Source: Nocardia rhamnosiphila NBRC 108938 (lineage in GTDB: Bacteria; Actinomycetota; Actinomycetes; Mycobacteriales; Mycobacteriaceae). From it: 64,000 nt of DNA. The notes beneath the pieces are model-generated. The model saw only the letters and a list, made by a program, of their open reading frames with translations, made no database searches and had not been told where the DNA came from. Of this stretch, positions 44,425-53,487 are shown piece after piece (within the stretch, counting starts at the first letter, position 1; every line of letters begins with the position of its first letter). A program made the translations under genes and the position numbers. The stretch is from positions 496,001 to 560,000 of the forward strand of contig NZ_JOAJ01000001.1 in assembly GCF_000720425.1 (NCBI RefSeq), read 5' to 3'.

Positions 44425-46215
44425 TCAGTTCTCCCTCGCGTCGACCGGTGTCACCACCCGGCCGATATCGAGTTTCACGATGCGGTCGGCGCAGTCGAAA
44501 TAGCGGTCGTCATGGGTGATCACCACGACTGTTTTCCCACGCCGTCGTAACCCCTCCAGGATCTCCCGGTAGAAGACCTCACGGAACCGGGGATCCTGGT
44601 CGGCCGCCCATTCGTCGAACACATAGATCGGACGGTCCTCGAGCAGTGCGGTCAGCAACGCCAGTCGTTTGCGCTGTCCCTGGGACAGCGCGAGGGTGGA
44701 CAACCGGCCGTCCCGCACCGCGACCTTGTCGGTGAGCTGCAGTTCCGCCAGATAGCGCCGCACGTCGTCGTCGATATCCGGTCGGTCGAGACCGAGGTAG
44801 TTCTCGAAGAGGTGGAAATCGGTGAACACCGCCGCCGAATGTTGCCGGAACCATTCGATGTTGTCGTGGTCCACCGGTTCGCCGTTCACCGTGATGGTGC
44901 CGCCCCGCGGTACGTACAACCCCGTGATCAGTTTGGCCAGTGTCGATTTACCGCTGCCGTTGCCGCCGATCACGAAGCTGATCTCACCGGGTTCGAACAC
45001 CAGGTTCAGCGGGCCGAGCCGGAATCCGGATTCGTCGCCGGTGCCCGCGCCGGGCCGCGCGGGCACCGGGCGGTCGTCGCTGTGGTGATCGATGCGGCGG
45101 CGGCCGTCCACATCCGGGGGCGGATGCGGCGGCCCGCCGTGCGGCGCCCGTGGATGCGTATGTGCGGGTCCGGGTCCGGGCGGGAACGGCGGCGGTATCT
45201 CACGCCGGTAGGTATAGCTCACGCCGATCAGCTCCAGCCGGGCCGATTGCGATACCGGTCGCTCGTCGAAGGGAAGTTCCTCCTCGTTGTGGGGCGTGTC
45301 CATGGACAAGTTCATGGCCCGGACCTTGGCCAGTGCGACATCCCCGCGTAGCAGGTCGGGCAGGCGGTGCATGAAATTCTGCATCGGCATCGACAGGAAG
45401 GTGGTCACCAGCACGTAGCCGACCATCACCTCCCGGGGCAGATCCAGCGCGGCGGCCACGGCGAAGAGGATGAGCGCCATGGTCGCCAGTTGCAGCAATT
45501 GCCCGAGGTTCTGCGCGACAGCGAATTTCGCGCCCGCGTCGACGTTCTGGGCCCGCAGGGTCGCGGCCGAACCGAGCAGTTCCCGCCGCATGAAATCGCG
45601 ACGCCGCCCGCGGTGCAGTTTCAGTTCCTTGATGCCCAGGGTCACCGCCTGGAACGAGCGGATGAGCGCGTCCTCGTTCTCGCGGGCCTCCCGGTAGATT
45701 CGGCGCACCCGGGTGAGGAACAGTTCGACGCAGGCCACGCCGGCCAGGGTTCCGGCCACCATGATGGCGAACAACGGCCCGGACAGGGTGGCCAGGAAGA
45801 CGAAACAGCCCACGACGGTGGCGATATCGATACAGATCGCCGGAATGGCGGTGACCGCCAGGGACAGTGCGCGGACGTCCTCGGTGAGTGTGGCGACCAG
45901 CCGGTGCATACCGAGCCGCTCCAGATGTTCGAGCGGGGCCGCGACGACGCTCGCGCTCAGATCGGCGCGCAGCCGGTAGATCGCGTCCTGCGCGAGCCGG
46001 ACCAGCAGCACCTGGGAGAGCAGGCCGCTGACCAGCACGATCAGCACGGTGACCGCGAATCGGCCGAGTGTGGCGGGTGGGCGGTCCCCGGGCGCGACGA
46101 CACCGTTGATCAGGGTGATCAGATAGGTGTTGGCGGCTCCGCAGATCAGGCCCGCGGCCACCACGGCCACGATCCGGGTCCACGAGATGGAGACGAGGAA
46201 TTTGACGAGTTGCAT
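44425..46215 (-). CDS. ABC exporter, cyclic-peptide/siderophore type (SyrD/PvdE/YddA family)
   Basis: A 596-residue fused permease-ATPase. Six membrane segments fall within residues 1-290. The linker ARENEDALIRSFQAVTLGIKELKLH is typical of this family. The ATPase has Walker A GGNGSGKST (417-425), signature LSQGQRKRLALL and Walker B YVFDEWAADQDP. It usually moves peptide or lipid-like products out of the cytoplasm. Residues 341-395 are an unusual Pro/His-rich insert within the front of the ATPase domain. AGGAG precedes the ATG. It lies 51 bp after the PKS gene, so they are probably cotranscribed. Confidence 0.85.
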   Translation of the reverse strand: MQLVKFLVSISWTRIVAVVAAGLICGAANTYLITLINGVVAPGDRPPATLGRFAVTVLIVLVSGLLSQVLLVRLAQDAIYRLRADLSASVVAAPLEHLERLGMHRLVATLTEDVRALSLAVTAIPAICIDIATVVGCFVFLATLSGPLFAIMVAGTLAGVACVELFLTRVRRIYREARENEDALIRSFQAVTLGIKELKLHRGRRRDFMRRELLGSAATLRAQNVDAGAKFAVAQNLGQLLQLATMALILFAVAAALDLPREVMVGYVLVTTFLSMPMQNFMHRLPDLLRGDVALAKVRAMNLSMDTPHNEEELPFDERPVSQSARLELIGVSYTYRREIPPPFPPGPGPAHTHPRAPHGGPPHPPPDVDGRRRIDHHSDDRPVPARPGAGTGDESGFRLGPLNLVFEPGEISFVIGGNGSGKSTLAKLITGLYVPRGGTITVNGEPVDHDNIEWFRQHSAAVFTDFHLFENYLGLDRPDIDDDVRRYLAELQLTDKVAVRDGRLSTLALSQGQRKRLALLTALLEDRPIYVFDEWAADQDPRFREVFYREILEGLRRRGKTVVVITHDDRYFDCADRIVKLDIGRVVTPVDAREN

Positions 46216-46266
46216 GATGTGATCGCTCCTGCGGCGAGGGAGCCCGCTACCGACGCCGGTCGCGGC

Positions 46267-47451
46267 TCAGCGGACGATATCGAAGAGCAGGCCCTCGAGC
46301 GTGACGCCGGGCGCGAAGGAGAACGCCACGCCGGTCGAGATGGCCCCGGTGGCCGTGGTGTCCCGGATCATCCGCTCCAGGACGAAGATCAGCGAAACCG
46401 ACAGCATATTGCCGTAGCGGGCCAGGACGTCCCAGCTCGGCCGGACCCGTTCGGAACCGATCCCCAGCGAGCGCACCGATTCCGAGATGATCTTGGGTCC
46501 GCCGGGATGGACGGCCCACAGGTCGATATCGTCCTTGCCCAGACCGTTGCGTTCGAGCATCCGGGTGACCACCGGGTCCACCCCGCGCAGGATGTACTGC
46601 GGGAGGTGCTCCGACAGTTCGCAGGTGATGCCGTTGTGGTCGATACCGAGCACGATCCCGTCGGCGGCATCGTCGAACAGATGACTGAACCCGTCGCGTA
46701 TCACGACCTTTCCCGGCGCCAGCGGTCGATGCGCCTGGCCCGCCCCCACCACGACCGCGCCGCAGCCGTCACCGAACAGGCTGTGGGTGATGACATCGTT
46801 GACATCGTCGGCGAACACCGCGTTGATCGAGCTCAGCTCGAGGCAGATCACCATCGCTTTCTTGTCCGGGTGGGCGCGCGCATAGTCGACCGCGGTGCGG
46901 ATGCCGTTCATGGCGGCGGCGCACCCCATGAAATTGACCACGACCCGGCTCACCGCGGGGGAGAGTCCGAGGGCGCGCACCACCGCGATATCCACCCCGG
47001 GCGCGATGAGTCCGGTGCTGGTCACGAAGACCAGGAGCCCGATCTCCGCGGCGGGGTCTTCGACCCGGGCCAGCGCCCGGCCGGCCACGTCCACCGCCAG
47101 CGGCACCGCGTGTTCGTAGAACAGGTTCATCCGCCGGCGGATGGTGCCGGGTTCCCGGCCGAAGCCCAGGAATGCCGGCGAGAGCGGATCGACGGCCAGC
47201 TGCCGGGTGTCGATCATGGTCTTCTCGTATATCCGGGCGATGCGGGCCCGCTGGGCGGGATCGCCGAACAGGGCGGTGACCCGTTCGGCGGCCTCGGACT
47301 GGGCGACCGTGGGCGTGGGCGCACCGGTGGCCACGGCTTCGATCACCCCGACGGTGGTCGGCGGCGCGGGCGGTAACGGGCTGTGCTCGAGCGAGGCGGC
47401 CGCCCCGCGTCCGGTAGCCGAAGCACCCCCGGATTCGATGGTCAGGGACAC
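46267..47451 (-). CDS. Type III polyketide synthase (chalcone/stilbene synthase family)
   Basis: A 394-residue homodimeric ketosynthase. The catalytic triad is intact: Cys177 (NFMGCAAAMNG), His315 (WAVHPGGPKI) and Asn348 (RYGNMLSVSL). It extends an acyl-CoA starter with malonyl-CoA and cyclises the chain. Mycobacterial and Streptomyces relatives make alkylpyrones and alkylresorcinols from fatty acyl starters. The start is the GTG with AAAGGAAG upstream. The first ~45 residues are Ala/Pro-rich. It lies 76 bp after the desaturase gene. A lipid starter is inferred from the context. Confidence 0.92.
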   Translation of the reverse strand: MSLTIESGGASATGRGAAASLEHSPLPPAPPTTVGVIEAVATGAPTPTVAQSEAAERVTALFGDPAQRARIARIYEKTMIDTRQLAVDPLSPAFLGFGREPGTIRRRMNLFYEHAVPLAVDVAGRALARVEDPAAEIGLLVFVTSTGLIAPGVDIAVVRALGLSPAVSRVVVNFMGCAAAMNGIRTAVDYARAHPDKKAMVICLELSSINAVFADDVNDVITHSLFGDGCGAVVVGAGQAHRPLAPGKVVIRDGFSHLFDDAADGIVLGIDHNGITCELSEHLPQYILRGVDPVVTRMLERNGLGKDDIDLWAVHPGGPKIISESVRSLGIGSERVRPSWDVLARYGNMLSVSLIFVLERMIRDTTATGAISTGVAFSFAPGVTLEGLLFDIVR

Positions 47452-47527
47452 GTTTCTTCCTTTCGAGAACGGATACCGGCGCCGCCGCCCCCGGATGATC
47501 GATCGGGGCGGCACCGGCTCGAATGCT

Positions 47528-49015
47528 TCAGACGGTGCCGATTCCGGTGAATCCCTGCACCATGTAGACAGCGCAGGTTTTCCATGCGGCCGGCGCGAGG
47601 TGTTCGCGTATCGGACCCCAGTCGCGTTCCGCGGCCTCCCGGGAACGGGAGAACAGATAGATCCGGCACAGCGCCGGGAACCGGTCGGTGAGGAAACTCT
47701 TCGGCGGCAACCACGCCACCCCGGATTCGGCGGCCTCCTCGCGGACGATGTCCTCGGCGGCGATATTGGCGAAACCGCTGCGCTGGTAGGGCAATACGTG
47801 GTGGACGCGATGCGGGGCGAGGCCGGCGGACAGGAAGCAGTCGATATAGCGATTGCCGACCACGGTCAGGTCGTAGGCCTGCTCGAGCTGATGGACCGCC
47901 CAGTCCTCGGTATCGGAGCCGGGCAGGTCGTCGGTGTGCACATCGAAATCGTGGCTGGCGACCACGAGAAAGGTGCTGATCCACAGGGTGACCACGAATT
48001 GCAGTGCCCAGGCCCAGAAATCGCCGGCCGCGATGAACACGACCAGTTCGGCGACCAGCAGGAAACGTACCCCGAAGGAACCGAGGAAATGCGGGAGGGC
48101 GCCGCCCATGGTCCCGTACATCTCCTTCACCCCGACTTTCCGGGTCAGTCGTACGACATCGAGCAACCGGATCGTCATTCCGGTGACCGTGTGTCCGAAT
48201 TTGTGCACGGTGTGCACCGGGATCCGGTAGAGCCGGGGAATCTGCATCATCATGGTGAAGACGTTCTTCTTGATATCGACTTCGCTCTGGGTGTGCGGAT
48301 GATGCAGCAGGGCGTGACCGTCCGCGGTGACGAAGGACAGCGCGACATAGTTGAGATCGAACGAATTCGTGAAGACCTTGTTCATACCCTTCTGGGCACG
48401 ATGGATCGCATAGTGACCGAACCCGGCCAGGGAACTGCGCAGCACCACCATGGCGAGCACGAACAGCGGCAGCGGTATCCAGGCCGGGACGGTCAGCCGC
48501 AATCCCTGTACAGCGAAGTAGGCGATGACCAGCAGGACGGCCACGATATCGAAAAGCCGGTCCATGCGCGCTATCCGGGCGGCGACGGCCGGTTCCTTCA
48601 ATTTGGCCTTGATGCGATGCAGGAGATCGCCCGGATCGGAGAAATCGTATTTGGGCGTATCACGCCAGCTGTCGAAGCCCTCGATGAACAGGAAATCGGG
48701 TGCGTTGTTCTTCGGGTGGATATCCTCGGGTACCGCACGTCGGTCCAGTGAATATCGCTGCAGCATCCGCTCGATCCGCTCCGGCTCACGATGGTAGGAG
48801 CCGATGATCGAGGTGATATCGCGGTTCTTGGTGCGACCGATGAAGAATTCCCCGCCCGGATGCCTGGAAATCCAGTCGCTCAGGTCATAGGCTCTGCCGT
48901 TGTACACCCAGACATTCGAGATCGGGGGTCTACCGGGCGGGCCCGGTGGCCGGCGGAACTCTTCATCCGGTTCACCGAACCGATCACCGAGATCCGCGTG
49001 GTCGCTCGTCGTCAT
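47528..49015 (-). CDS. Fatty acid desaturase/hydroxylase with N-terminal cytochrome b5 domain
   Basis: A 495-residue membrane di-iron enzyme fused to its electron carrier. The b5 heme motif HPGG is at residues 52-55. The desaturase histidine boxes are H201xxxH205, H234xxxHH239 (GHALLHHPH) and H402xxHH406 (PHRVHHVLPYQ), separated by four hydrophobic segments. It would desaturate or hydroxylate an acyl chain. AAGGA precedes the ATG. It is the first gene of the cluster with the type III PKS, and may prepare the fatty acyl starter or modify the product. Confidence 0.87.
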   Translation of the reverse strand: MTTSDHADLGDRFGEPDEEFRRPPGPPGRPPISNVWVYNGRAYDLSDWISRHPGGEFFIGRTKNRDITSIIGSYHREPERIERMLQRYSLDRRAVPEDIHPKNNAPDFLFIEGFDSWRDTPKYDFSDPGDLLHRIKAKLKEPAVAARIARMDRLFDIVAVLLVIAYFAVQGLRLTVPAWIPLPLFVLAMVVLRSSLAGFGHYAIHRAQKGMNKVFTNSFDLNYVALSFVTADGHALLHHPHTQSEVDIKKNVFTMMMQIPRLYRIPVHTVHKFGHTVTGMTIRLLDVVRLTRKVGVKEMYGTMGGALPHFLGSFGVRFLLVAELVVFIAAGDFWAWALQFVVTLWISTFLVVASHDFDVHTDDLPGSDTEDWAVHQLEQAYDLTVVGNRYIDCFLSAGLAPHRVHHVLPYQRSGFANIAAEDIVREEAAESGVAWLPPKSFLTDRFPALCRIYLFSRSREAAERDWGPIREHLAPAAWKTCAVYMVQGFTGIGTV

Positions 49016-49377
49016 GTCAATCCTTCGTATCCGATCGTCGGTGAGCTCGGCCGATCAGGGTTTGTGTCCTGCGTCGTGGTTCCGGCAGGTGACGCGTGAC
49101 GCGGACGAGCCGGAAGGAGGAGGGCCGGTGCGCGGATCGTTTCGCAGCGTCGACCGAATGCTCGCTGCCCGAATGTTTTCCGCACGGGCTTGGCCTTCGC
49201 TGAACGATCGCTTAAATCCGCACGGCGCCGGCCGCGCAGTCAGGGGTGCCGGACTCCTGAGTGGTTTATCCGGATGTCTATCGCTCGCTGTGATCGTCAG
49301 CGCGACGGGCGAGGGGACGAAATAGACTGTGCGACAGTAATTTTCGTGCACGCAGGACCGGGTTCCGAAATGGCAGC
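49016..49377. other. Promoter region of the PKS cluster, otherwise empty
   Basis: About 360 bp between the desaturase start and the terminator hairpins of the lipoprotein gene. It holds a short inverted repeat ACTGT-GCG-ACAGT at 49327-49339 in an AT-richer patch, possibly part of a promoter or operator. No gene was supported. Confidence 0.4.
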
Positions 49378-49410
49378 CGGTGCTGTCCGCGTCGGGCGGA
49401 CAGCACCGGA
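49378..49410. terminator. Hairpin terminator 1 downstream of the lipoprotein gene
   Basis: CCGGTGCTGTCCG (49378-49390) and CGGACAGCACCGG (49398-49410) form a perfect 13-bp stem with a 7-nt loop. It is the distal one of two adjacent stems behind the lipoprotein gene and shields the PKS-cluster promoter from read-through. Confidence 0.7.
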
Positions 49411-49417
49411 GATCGTC

Positions 49418-49455
49418 CCCGGCCCCGGCGGCGCCATCGCCGCCGGGGCCGGGGT
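49418..49455. terminator. Hairpin terminator 2 downstream of the lipoprotein gene
   Basis: CCCCGGCCCCGGCGGCG (49418-49434) and its exact complement at 49439-49455 form a 17-bp GC-only stem with a 4-nt loop, 7 bp after the lipoprotein stop. Confidence 0.8.
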
Positions 49456-49462
49456 GTACGGC

Positions 49463-50284
49463 TCAGCCTTTGGGTTTGACGACCTCGACCGGCTCCGCCC
49501 ACTTCGACAGGGTCACCTCGATGGTGCCGGGCGCCTTGTCGACCACCGCGCGCACCAGGTTCGGGCCGTCACCGGGCGAGGCGGCCTCGGAGGGTTTGAC
49601 GGCCTGGCCGGTCTCCGGCGGCGCGACATCGGCGATCCAGAGGGTGATCGGGTACGCGCCGCCGCCTTCGCCGGAGCGGGGGACGATGGGATCGATCACC
49701 GAGGCATCGATGGTGCCGGTGACCTTCACGACATTGGTGCCGTCGATTGTCTCCCGGCCTTCGGTCTCCGGGTTCTGCACCTCGGCGATCACATGTGCCA
49801 GGCCCTTGTCCTTGTCCAGGATCACACCCGGGTCGTAGATCTTCTCCGCCGGTCCGACCGGCGCGTAGGCGGCCTCACCGGCCGCGGTGTACAGGGTCTT
49901 GTCGACGACGATGAACTCGGCGTCGATGAACGGCTCCTCCGGCGCGGTACGCACCCGCGCGGTCCCCATGGCCTGACCCGCACCCTGCGGCTGATTCGTG
50001 ACGTCCGCGGACACCGTCTCCACCGGCAGGTCCGGCAGGTTCTCGACATCCAGCTCCAGATGCACCGACTGCAGTGTCTGGGTGGTCCGGGAGGATTCCT
50101 GCAGAATCTGCGCGCCGTCGGGAAGCGGCGCGGAAGCCGGCGGCGCGGGGGTATCGGTGCTGTCCTCGGCGGACGTGCAGCCGGTCGCCAGCGCGGCGGC
50201 CAGTGATACCGCGGCGACGACCGGTGTCAGCCGGAAGAGCAGCGGTCTGCGCCGGGAGCGCCCGCGAATTGCATGGTCGGTCAT
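49463..50284 (-). CDS. LppX/LprG-family lipoprotein
   Basis: A 273-residue lipoprotein. The signal reads LFRLTPVVAAVSLAAALATGC, with the lipid-bearing Cys. The mature part matches the LppX_LprAFG family: ILQESSRTTQTLQSVHLELD, VVDKTLYTAAGEAAYAPVGP, and DPGVILDKDKGLAHVIAEVQ. In mycobacteria these proteins carry lipids such as phthiocerol dimycocerosates or triacylated glycolipids across the periplasm. The start MTDHAIRG was chosen for the signal peptide and a GGGGTGG site. It is co-directional with PucR (166 bp upstream) and the PKS cluster, but terminators separate it from the cluster. Confidence 0.85.
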   Translation of the reverse strand: MTDHAIRGRSRRRPLLFRLTPVVAAVSLAAALATGCTSAEDSTDTPAPPASAPLPDGAQILQESSRTTQTLQSVHLELDVENLPDLPVETVSADVTNQPQGAGQAMGTARVRTAPEEPFIDAEFIVVDKTLYTAAGEAAYAPVGPAEKIYDPGVILDKDKGLAHVIAEVQNPETEGRETIDGTNVVKVTGTIDASVIDPIVPRSGEGGGAYPITLWIADVAPPETGQAVKPSEAASPGDGPNLVRAVVDKAPGTIEVTLSKWAEPVEVVKPKG

Positions 50285-50450
50285 GGTTACCACCCCGTAA
50301 GAGATCCGAACGGCGCCGAACGTTTCGGCGCCGGTTGGTCGGCAGCGACGCTGCCTCGCACAGAGTATCCGCGTGCTCGCCGATCCGCACCGAAAATGTG
50401 TACCGATCACGATGTCCGGCGGCGGGTTTCGGCCCGGCGCGTGGCGTGGC

Positions 50451-51770
50451 TCAGCGACCGCCCGCGGCCGGCCGCGGAGTGGCCCGGAGTTCGAGGGCGA
50501 CCAGCAGGTCCACCAGATCGGTGACACTGCGGATGTTGCGGCCGGTGAGTTGCTGGATGCGCCGCAGCCGGTATTTGGCGGTGTTGTGGTGGATGCGCAG
50601 GGCCTCGGCCGCCTCGCGCAGGTTCATATCGGCGTCGGCGAACGCGCGGATGGTGTCCGCCAGGACCGCACCCTTGGCCTGATCATCGGTGAGCGTCCGC
50701 GTGATTCGCGGATCGACCAGGTTGCGTGCGGTCTCGTCGGAGCGCAGTACCAGGTACCGGAACGGGCTCAACTCCGGCAGTGCCATCACTCCGCCGCCGT
50801 CCGGGAGCAGGTCGAGCGCGGCGCGGGCCTCCTGCCGGGCGCGGGGCAGGTACTCGACCCCGGCGCTGACGGTGCTGACGCCGACGGCGGTCGTGATCCC
50901 CTCACCGGCAAGGGTTTCGTGGGTGCGTTTCAGCCGTGCGCACAGCTCCTCGGCGGTCCCGGTGCGGCCGAGGGCGGCGACGGCGACGACCTCGGGGTCG
51001 CGGGTGCCGGCGTCGCGGACCACCGCCAGCGTGCGGTGGCCGTTGACCGCGGTGCGGGCGAGTGCGGTGGAGACGCGATGCGCGGCCTCGGTGCCGGTGG
51101 TGTCGGCGCGGTGTTCCCGGACACCGCACACCGCCGCGGTGACGACGACGAGGCGGTCGGGGTGGGCCACCCCGATCCCGTGCGCGGCCGCGGTGGCCGG
51201 AAGCGGCCCGCGTTCGGGCAAGGTGCCGCCGAGCAGGCAGTCCAGTAGTTCGCGGCTGTCGCGGCCCGCGTCGGCCGAGCGGTGCTGCTGGAACTCCAGA
51301 TACGCCTGGGTGGCCTGGATGCTCACCAGATCGCAGTACCGGGTGAGCGGCAGGACCATCGACAGGGTCGCCTCCCGGGCGTCCGGCGCGTCGCCGGCGT
51401 GGGCGACCAGCGACTTCCAGAACGCCTGCTGGCCGATGCGGAACGCGGCGATGTAGTCGGTCAGCGGCAGTCCGGAGCGGGCCCGGCGCACTGCCGCGCG
51501 CCGGGTGCCGGCGAGATCGGCGGCGGTGACGTGGCGGGTGGCCAGCAGCGCGCCCAGTCCGGTACGGCACAGCCGGGCGACCTGCTCGTGCACATCGGCG
51601 TGGAATTCGGCGTCGCGACCGGTGTATCCGGGGAGTTGCGCGAGTATCGCGGAGAGGCCCAGGTCGGCGATTTCGTCGGCGCGTTCGTAGATATCGCCGG
51701 CGATCCGGGTGCGCTCGACGCGCACCCGCTCGGGAAGTGGGCTGTCGACCGTCTGTGATCCAGCTGACAT
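50451..51770 (-). CDS. PucR-family transcriptional regulator (CdaR-like)
   Basis: A 439-residue regulator. An N-terminal helical ligand domain is followed by a GGDEF-like middle region, and a C-terminal PucR helix-turn-helix (NLREAAEALRIHHNTAKYRLRRIQQLTG). These proteins usually control nearby catabolic or uptake genes. It is divergent from the liv-type ABC operon with 230 bp between starts, so that operon is the likely target. The start MSAGSQTVD was chosen for domain fit. A 30-residue extension is possible. Confidence 0.87.
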   Translation of the reverse strand: MSAGSQTVDSPLPERVRVERTRIAGDIYERADEIADLGLSAILAQLPGYTGRDAEFHADVHEQVARLCRTGLGALLATRHVTAADLAGTRRAAVRRARSGLPLTDYIAAFRIGQQAFWKSLVAHAGDAPDAREATLSMVLPLTRYCDLVSIQATQAYLEFQQHRSADAGRDSRELLDCLLGGTLPERGPLPATAAAHGIGVAHPDRLVVVTAAVCGVREHRADTTGTEAAHRVSTALARTAVNGHRTLAVVRDAGTRDPEVVAVAALGRTGTAEELCARLKRTHETLAGEGITTAVGVSTVSAGVEYLPRARQEARAALDLLPDGGGVMALPELSPFRYLVLRSDETARNLVDPRITRTLTDDQAKGAVLADTIRAFADADMNLREAAEALRIHHNTAKYRLRRIQQLTGRNIRSVTDLVDLLVALELRATPRPAAGGR

Positions 51771-52000
51771 AGAGGGATGGTCCACGGCCGCGCGGCGAAA
51801 GTCAACACGAGCCGGTATTTGTATCAAATTATGCCCAGGTCGTTTGTTCGCGGTGGACAATTCCCTCGGGGATAATTGGGACGCAGAGGCTGATGTGTTT
51901 CATTCTGGCCGCTCTTACGCTGGCCTGACCCATAGCCGGTCCGGCGGACTGTGCTCTGTCACACAGGATTTCGCTCACGCTCACATCATCCGGAGGAACT
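51771..52000. promoter_or_regulatory. Divergent pucR/liv promoter region
   Basis: 230 bp, AT-richer than its surroundings. Small dyads are TTTGTATCAAA near 51820 and CAATT-N11-AATTG near 51860-51880, either of which could be a PucR site. A consensus GGAGG lies directly before the livG GTG. Assignments are tentative. Confidence 0.4.
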
Positions 52001-52759
52001 GTGCTCGACATATCCGGCCTCACCGTCCGATTCGGCGGCATCACAGCCCTCGACGATGTCGGATTCGCCGTGGACACCGGGGCGATGCTGGGCCTCATCG
52101 GCCCCAACGGCGCCGGGAAGACCACCCTGTTCAACTGCCTGACCAGGCGTTGCGCCCCCACCTCCGGAACCCTGAGCTATCGGGGCACCGATCTGCTGAC
52201 CGTGCGCCCCGACCTCCTGGCCGGGCTCGGCATCGCCCGCACCTTCCAGAACCTGGGGCTGTTCACCCATATGTCTGTGCGGGACAACGTGCTCGTCGGG
52301 GCGCACCACCGTGCCCGCGCGGGTTTCCTCGGCGCCGGACTCTTCTTCCCGGCTGTCCGATCCGAGGAGCGCCGGCTACGTGCCCAGGTGGACGGTCTGC
52401 TCGAACGCCTCGAGTTGCGCGAGGTCGCCGACCATCCCGCGGCCGGACTGCCTTTCGGCACGCTCAAGCGCATCGAACTGGCCCGGGCGCTGGCCGCCGG
52501 ACCCCGCCTGCTGCTGCTCGACGAACCCGTCAACGGGCTGAGCCACGGGGAGGTCGGCGCGTTCGCCGAGCTGCTCGCGGGCCTGCGCGTCGATTTCGAT
52601 CTCACCGTGCTCGTGGTCGAACACCATATGGGATTCGTGATGGGGCTCTGTGATCGCGTCGTCTGCCTGGACTTCGGCCGGGTCATCGCCGACGGCGCGC
52701 CGGTGGCGGTGCAGCGCGACCCGGCTGTCGTCGAAGCCTACCTGGGGACAGCCGCATGA
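52001..52759 (+). CDS. livG: Branched-chain amino acid-type ABC transporter ATPase (LivG-like)
   Basis: A 252-residue ATPase with Walker A GPNGAGKTT, Q-loop FQNLGLF and Walker B RLLLLDEPVNGLS. The signature region is the divergent LPFGTLKRIELARAL rather than LSxGQ. It starts with GTG after GGAGGAACT and is the first gene of a five-gene operon. Its ATGA overlap with the next gene indicates coupled translation. The substrate could be a branched-chain amino acid, urea or another amide. Confidence 0.92.
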   Translation: MLDISGLTVRFGGITALDDVGFAVDTGAMLGLIGPNGAGKTTLFNCLTRRCAPTSGTLSYRGTDLLTVRPDLLAGLGIARTFQNLGLFTHMSVRDNVLVGAHHRARAGFLGAGLFFPAVRSEERRLRAQVDGLLERLELREVADHPAAGLPFGTLKRIELARALAAGPRLLLLDEPVNGLSHGEVGAFAELLAGLRVDFDLTVLVVEHHMGFVMGLCDRVVCLDFGRVIADGAPVAVQRDPAVVEAYLGTAA

Positions 52760-53487
52760 ACGCCGAACCCCTGCTCACGGTCACCGATCTCACCGCGGGG
52801 TACGGCGCGGCCCGGGTACTGCACGGAATCGGGCTGTCGGTCGCCGAGGGGGAGGTGTGTGCCGTACTCGGGCCCAACGGCGCCGGGAAGACCACCCTGC
52901 TCCGCGCGCTCAGCGGAATGATCGCGGTCCGCGGATCGGTGTCCCTGGCGGGTACCGAGGTCGCGGGCCGGGCGCCGGAGAGACTGGCGCGGATGGGGGT
53001 GGCGCACGTCCCGGAAGGGCGCGGCACCTTCGCCCCGCTGACCGTGGCGGAGAACCTGCGCCTGGGCAGCTATGCCCGGCGCGACCGCGCCGGTGTCGAA
53101 GCCGATCTGCGCCGGGTTCTCGACTACTTCCCGGTCCTGCGCGAGAGGTTGCGCGACACCGCGGGTCAGCTGTCCGGCGGCCAACAGCAGATGCTGGCCC
53201 TCGCCCGCGCCCTCCTGTCCAGACCCCGTCTACTGCTCCTGGACGAACCCTCGCTCGGACTCGCGCCGCGGGTGACCCAGGAGCTCTTCCGCATCGTGGG
53301 CGATATCAACGCGGCGGAACGCACCACCGTGATCGTGGTCGAGCAGAACGCCGCGCTGGCCCTGCGTACCGCGCACCGGGCCTATGTACTGGAGAGCGGG
53401 CGGATCGTGCTGGCCGGCAGCGCCGCCGAGATCGCGGCGAACGACCAGGTCGCACAGTCCTATCTGGGATATCGGGTGGGACCGTGA
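52756..53487 (+). CDS. livF: Branched-chain amino acid-type ABC transporter ATPase (LivF-like)
   Basis: A 243-residue ATPase. Walker A GPNGAGKTT, signature LSGGQQQMLALARAL and Walker B RLLLLDEPSLGLAP are all standard. It pairs with LivG as the heterodimeric motor. Overlaps with both neighbours (ATGA and GTGA) show a tight operon. Confidence 0.94.
   Translation: MNAEPLLTVTDLTAGYGAARVLHGIGLSVAEGEVCAVLGPNGAGKTTLLRALSGMIAVRGSVSLAGTEVAGRAPERLARMGVAHVPEGRGTFAPLTVAENLRLGSYARRDRAGVEADLRRVLDYFPVLRERLRDTAGQLSGGQQQMLALARALLSRPRLLLLDEPSLGLAPRVTQELFRIVGDINAAERTTVIVVEQNAALALRTAHRAYVLESGRIVLAGSAAEIAANDQVAQSYLGYRVGP

Noticed and set aside
49055..49351. 98-codon minus-strand frame upstream of the desaturase gene
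   Set aside because: Arginine/serine-rich composition typical of non-coding high-GC frames, with no domain and no ribosome-binding site.
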